A program made the position numbers and the translations under genes. A model generated the notes under the pieces. That model was not told where the DNA came from, searched no databases, and saw nothing but the letters and a program-made list of their open reading frames with translations. 9,134 nucleotides of DNA from Gemmatimonadota bacterium (GTDB lineage: Bacteria > Gemmatimonadota > Gemmatimonadetes > Gemmatimonadales > Gemmatimonadaceae). Positions 6,899-9,134 of the stretch are shown in pieces; positions within the stretch are counted from its first letter, which is position 1, and each line of letters begins with the position of its first letter. The DNA is taken from the NCBI GenBank assembly GCA_947457715.1, contig CANGXK010000079.1, forward strand, positions 1 through 9,134. The letters are read 5' to 3'.

Positions 6899-8164
6899 TC
6901 AGAGACCGATAGCGTTCGGCTCGCCGCGTCCTTCGGCGGAAATTCGGAGCAGGACAGCAACCGCCGTCCAACTCACCAGCAGGAACGAGCCGCCATAGCT
7001 GAAAAATGGCAATGGGATGCCGGTAACGGGCATGAGGCTGAGCGTCATCCCCACGTTCACGATGACGTGCACGAACCACGCGGACACCAGTCCGAACGCG
7101 ACCAAGCTCGGGAACGCATCGTTCGCACGCGAGGCCACCCGCGTACTGCGCAGAAAGAGCGCCAGAAAAAGCGCCAGCGCGGCGCTGACCCCGATGAAGC
7201 CGAGCTCTTCACCAACCACGGAAAAAATGAAGTCCGTGTGGCGCTCCGGCAAGAATTTGAGCCGCTTCTGACTGCCGAGGGTGAAGCCCTTGCCGAAAAG
7301 GCCACCCGAGCCAATCGCCACTTTGCTCTGCGTGACGTGATACCCAGAGGCCTGGGGATCCACGCTTGGATCGAGAAATACGAGCAGACGATTCTTCTGA
7401 TACGGCTTGAGCTTGTCCCACAAGATCGGCGCCACGCCACCCATGATGACGTTCATCAGAATGATGAGAACCCCTTCAAGCAGATAGGGCCGGTGCCACA
7501 ACACCAACGCGACCAGAACGAGGAACCATGCCCCCCAGATTCCTGTACTGAACGCCAACACCAGACTGATGCCCGGACTGGCCAGCAGCAACAACAGCGG
7601 CCACGCGACACCGGCCCAGAAGAGCATGGCAAAGCAGATGCCGATGAAGACGATGCCCGTCCCGAGGTCGGGCTGCGCCATCACCAGCAGCCACGGAATG
7701 CCGACCACCAGCAGCGGTCGCCACAGATCGACCAACGAACGAATCGACTCGCGTTGCGACGCCAGCACACGCGCCAGCATCAGCGTCGTCGCCAGCTTCG
7801 CCAGCTCTGCCGGTTGACCGATACGAACTCCGCCAATACTCAGCCACCCCTTCACACTGGACGCCGTTCCGGCGCCGGTTCCGACAAACAGCACGAGCAG
7901 CAAGAGCGTACAACTGAGAGCATACAGAGGCCACGCCGTCCATTCGATGAGGCGCACGGAACCGCGTGAGATGACCCACGTCGCGACCATCGCGGCGCCG
8001 AACCACCCGAGTTGCCGCTTCCACGCGTTCTCGATGATCGGCGTCGGGCTGTCGATCTGGCCGGCAGAGAACACCATCGCGATACCGAAGCCAGTGAGCA
8101 GCAACGCGATCACGAGCAACGGAACGTCGATACTCTGCCGACGCAACACGGAACGACCAGCCAT
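6899..8164 (-). CDS. rodA: Rod-shape SEDS peptidoglycan glycosyltransferase RodA
   Basis: RodA polymerises glycan strands from lipid II in the inner membrane and works with PBP2 during cell elongation. The 421-residue protein is strongly hydrophobic, with roughly ten membrane segments from residue 14 to near the C-terminus. SEDS landmarks are GWLSIGG with QPAELAK (117-123, usually QPSE), QPDLGTG (164-170), YQKNRL (255-260) followed by FLDP (Asp265, in the outer loop that carries the proposed catalytic aspartate), the GSGGLFGKG stretch, LPERHTDFIF, and a late LMPVTGIPLPFFSYGGS. It is longer than the approximately 370 residues of E. coli RodA, probably through larger loops. The adjacent PBP2 gene supports RodA over FtsW. 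The ATG follows the mrdA stop by 12 nt; a GAGG overlapping that stop lies 10 nt upstream and may couple the two. Confidence 0.95.
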   Translation of the reverse strand: MAGRSVLRRQSIDVPLLVIALLLTGFGIAMVFSAGQIDSPTPIIENAWKRQLGWFGAAMVATWVISRGSVRLIEWTAWPLYALSCTLLLLVLFVGTGAGTASSVKGWLSIGGVRIGQPAELAKLATTLMLARVLASQRESIRSLVDLWRPLLVVGIPWLLVMAQPDLGTGIVFIGICFAMLFWAGVAWPLLLLLASPGISLVLAFSTGIWGAWFLVLVALVLWHRPYLLEGVLIILMNVIMGGVAPILWDKLKPYQKNRLLVFLDPSVDPQASGYHVTQSKVAIGSGGLFGKGFTLGSQKRLKFLPERHTDFIFSVVGEELGFIGVSAALALFLALFLRSTRVASRANDAFPSLVAFGLVSAWFVHVIVNVGMTLSLMPVTGIPLPFFSYGGSFLLVSWTAVAVLLRISAEGRGEPNAIGL

Positions 8165-8176
8165 GATCTCGTTGCC

Positions 8177-9134
8177 TCAGTCGCTGACGATGGCGGTCAT
8201 CGTCAACCGTGCCTTGAGATACCGCTCCATCAACTTGGTGGCCATGCGTGCTGCGGTCGATCCATGCAGCCCCTCCTCGATGATGATCGCGACCACGATC
8301 GTGGGGTCATTGGCCGGCGCGTATCCCACAAACCACGCGTTGTCGAGTTGGCCGTTCACCTGCGCCGTACCGGTCTTGCCGGCGATCGTGAGGCCCTGAA
8401 TCTGCGCGCCAGCGGCGGTGCCACGAGCGACCACATCGGCCAGCGCCAGCTGGATACCCGCCAACTGCGCCTTGTCGAGATTCAGGATCTGTTTCCGCTC
8501 CGGCTCGCGAGACACGATCTGTGGCGTGGCCGCGCGGCCGTCAGTTGCGAGCGCGGTGTAGAACCGTGCCATGTTTACCGGCGTCTGCGCGTTGTCCGCC
8601 TGCCCGATTGACAAGCTCAGCACCACGGACTTGTTCCAGCCACGTGCACCGTACTTGCGGTCGAAGTACGAGGTGTTCGCAAACCATGTGGGCTTCCGCT
8701 CACTGGGCAGATCGATCCCTGTTTTGTCGGCGAAGCCCAGATTAATACCGCCCGCCAGCAGGTTGGTAAGGCCGATCTTGAGGCCGAGTTGATAGAAGTA
8801 CACGTCGCACGACTTCGCGATGGCTTGCGCCAGCGTGACATCGCCGTGCCCGTGCTTGTCCCAGCACTTGAACGCACGGCCGTAGTAGTACACGCCCGCA
8901 CATGGCTGCGGCATCCGCGTATCCATCGTGACCAGTCCGCGCTCGATGCCGATCACCGCGGTGGCGAGCTTCCAGGTTGAGGCCGGCGCGTACATGCCGG
9001 TGATCGCGCGGTTCACCAGCGGCCGGTGTGGATCGACGCGAAGGCTCTCGTAAAAGCTGTTTGACACACCGCCCACGAACTTGTTGATGTCGTAACTCGG
9101 CGCGCTGTAAAGCGTAAGCACGCCGCCGGTCTTG
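8177..9134 (-). CDS. mrdA: Penicillin-binding protein 2, C-terminal part (5' end outside window)
   Basis: This is the transpeptidase part of the elongation-specific class B penicillin-binding protein, which cross-links peptidoglycan at the outer face of the inner membrane together with RodA. About 318 residues are present, beginning in the strand that reads KTGGVLTLYSAPSYD. The N-terminal membrane anchor and dimerisation region lie beyond the right edge. The GTG at 9121 is an internal valine, not a start. Active-site motifs are ASTWK, with the serine nucleophile codon at 8980-8978; SCD in place of SxN, which is common in PBP2; and KTG at 8369-8377, followed by TAQVNGQ. The rodA gene 12 nt downstream and the SxD form favour PBP2 over the division protein FtsI. 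Confidence 0.95.
   Translation of the reverse strand, partial: KTGGVLTLYSAPSYDINKFVGGVSNSFYESLRVDPHRPLVNRAITGMYAPASTWKLATAVIGIERGLVTMDTRMPQPCAGVYYYGRAFKCWDKHGHGDVTLAQAIAKSCDVYFYQLGLKIGLTNLLAGGINLGFADKTGIDLPSERKPTWFANTSYFDRKYGARGWNKSVVLSLSIGQADNAQTPVNMARFYTALATDGRAATPQIVSREPERKQILNLDKAQLAGIQLALADVVARGTAAGAQIQGLTIAGKTGTAQVNGQLDNAWFVGYAPANDPTIVVAIIIEEGLHGSTAARMATKLMERYLKARLTMTAIVSD

Noticed and set aside
5138..6912. Plus-strand ORFs opposite folC and accD
   Set aside because: Antisense shadows with Arg/His-rich composition, no motif, and complete overlap with well-supported genes.
1..9134. Mobile elements, CRISPR arrays, tRNA or rRNA genes, defence systems
   Set aside because: No direct repeats, transposase or integrase motifs, cloverleaf sequences or unusual gene cassettes were seen; all space is taken by housekeeping genes.

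Overview
All recognisable genes in this 9.1 kb, GC-rich window lie on the minus strand, packed head to tail. The layout suggests one long bacterial housekeeping operon read from right to left. In transcription order they are: the C-terminal part of penicillin-binding protein 2 (mrdA), rodA, accD, folC, a histidyl-tRNA synthetase (hisS), an archaeal/eukaryotic-type prolyl-tRNA synthetase (proS), lysA, a YfcE/MJ0936-like metallophosphoesterase, and the first nine codons of a gene whose start resembles guaA.

The organism is a high-GC bacterium with an elongation-type peptidoglycan machinery. The gene order, the archaeal-type ProRS and the divergent HisRS motif 3 fit my memory of Gemmatimonadota-type genomes. 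That assignment is inference and no search was run.

Region by region: 8177-9134 (mrdA, cut by the right edge) and 6899-8164 (rodA) form the transpeptidase/glycosyltransferase pair of the rod elongasome. 5959-6825 (accD) encodes the zinc-finger carboxyltransferase subunit of acetyl-CoA carboxylase. 4631-5914 (folC) makes folylpolyglutamate. 3305-4621 and 1843-3312 are two class II aminoacyl-tRNA synthetases whose genes overlap by 8 bases. 539-1822 (lysA) makes lysine from meso-diaminopimelate. 27-539 is a small metallophosphoesterase. 1-27 is the beginning of the next gene. Gaps are short: 73 nt between rodA and accD, 44 nt between accD and folC, and 20 nt or less (or an overlap) elsewhere. 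No stretch of 300 bases lacks a gene, and no promoter or rho-independent terminator was recognised, which supports one transcript.

The genes link cell-wall elongation, membrane lipid supply, one-carbon metabolism, translation and the DAP/lysine branch, all tied to growth rate. I see no mobile element, CRISPR array, RNA gene or defence cassette, and no evidence of a new system. The points worth a second look are local: a hairpin that buries the folC Shine-Dalgarno sequence, a dnaX-like slippery heptamer at accD codons 7-9, degenerate metal-binding sites in ProRS and the phosphoesterase, a non-canonical motif 3 in HisRS, and two TGATG stop/start junctions in a row.
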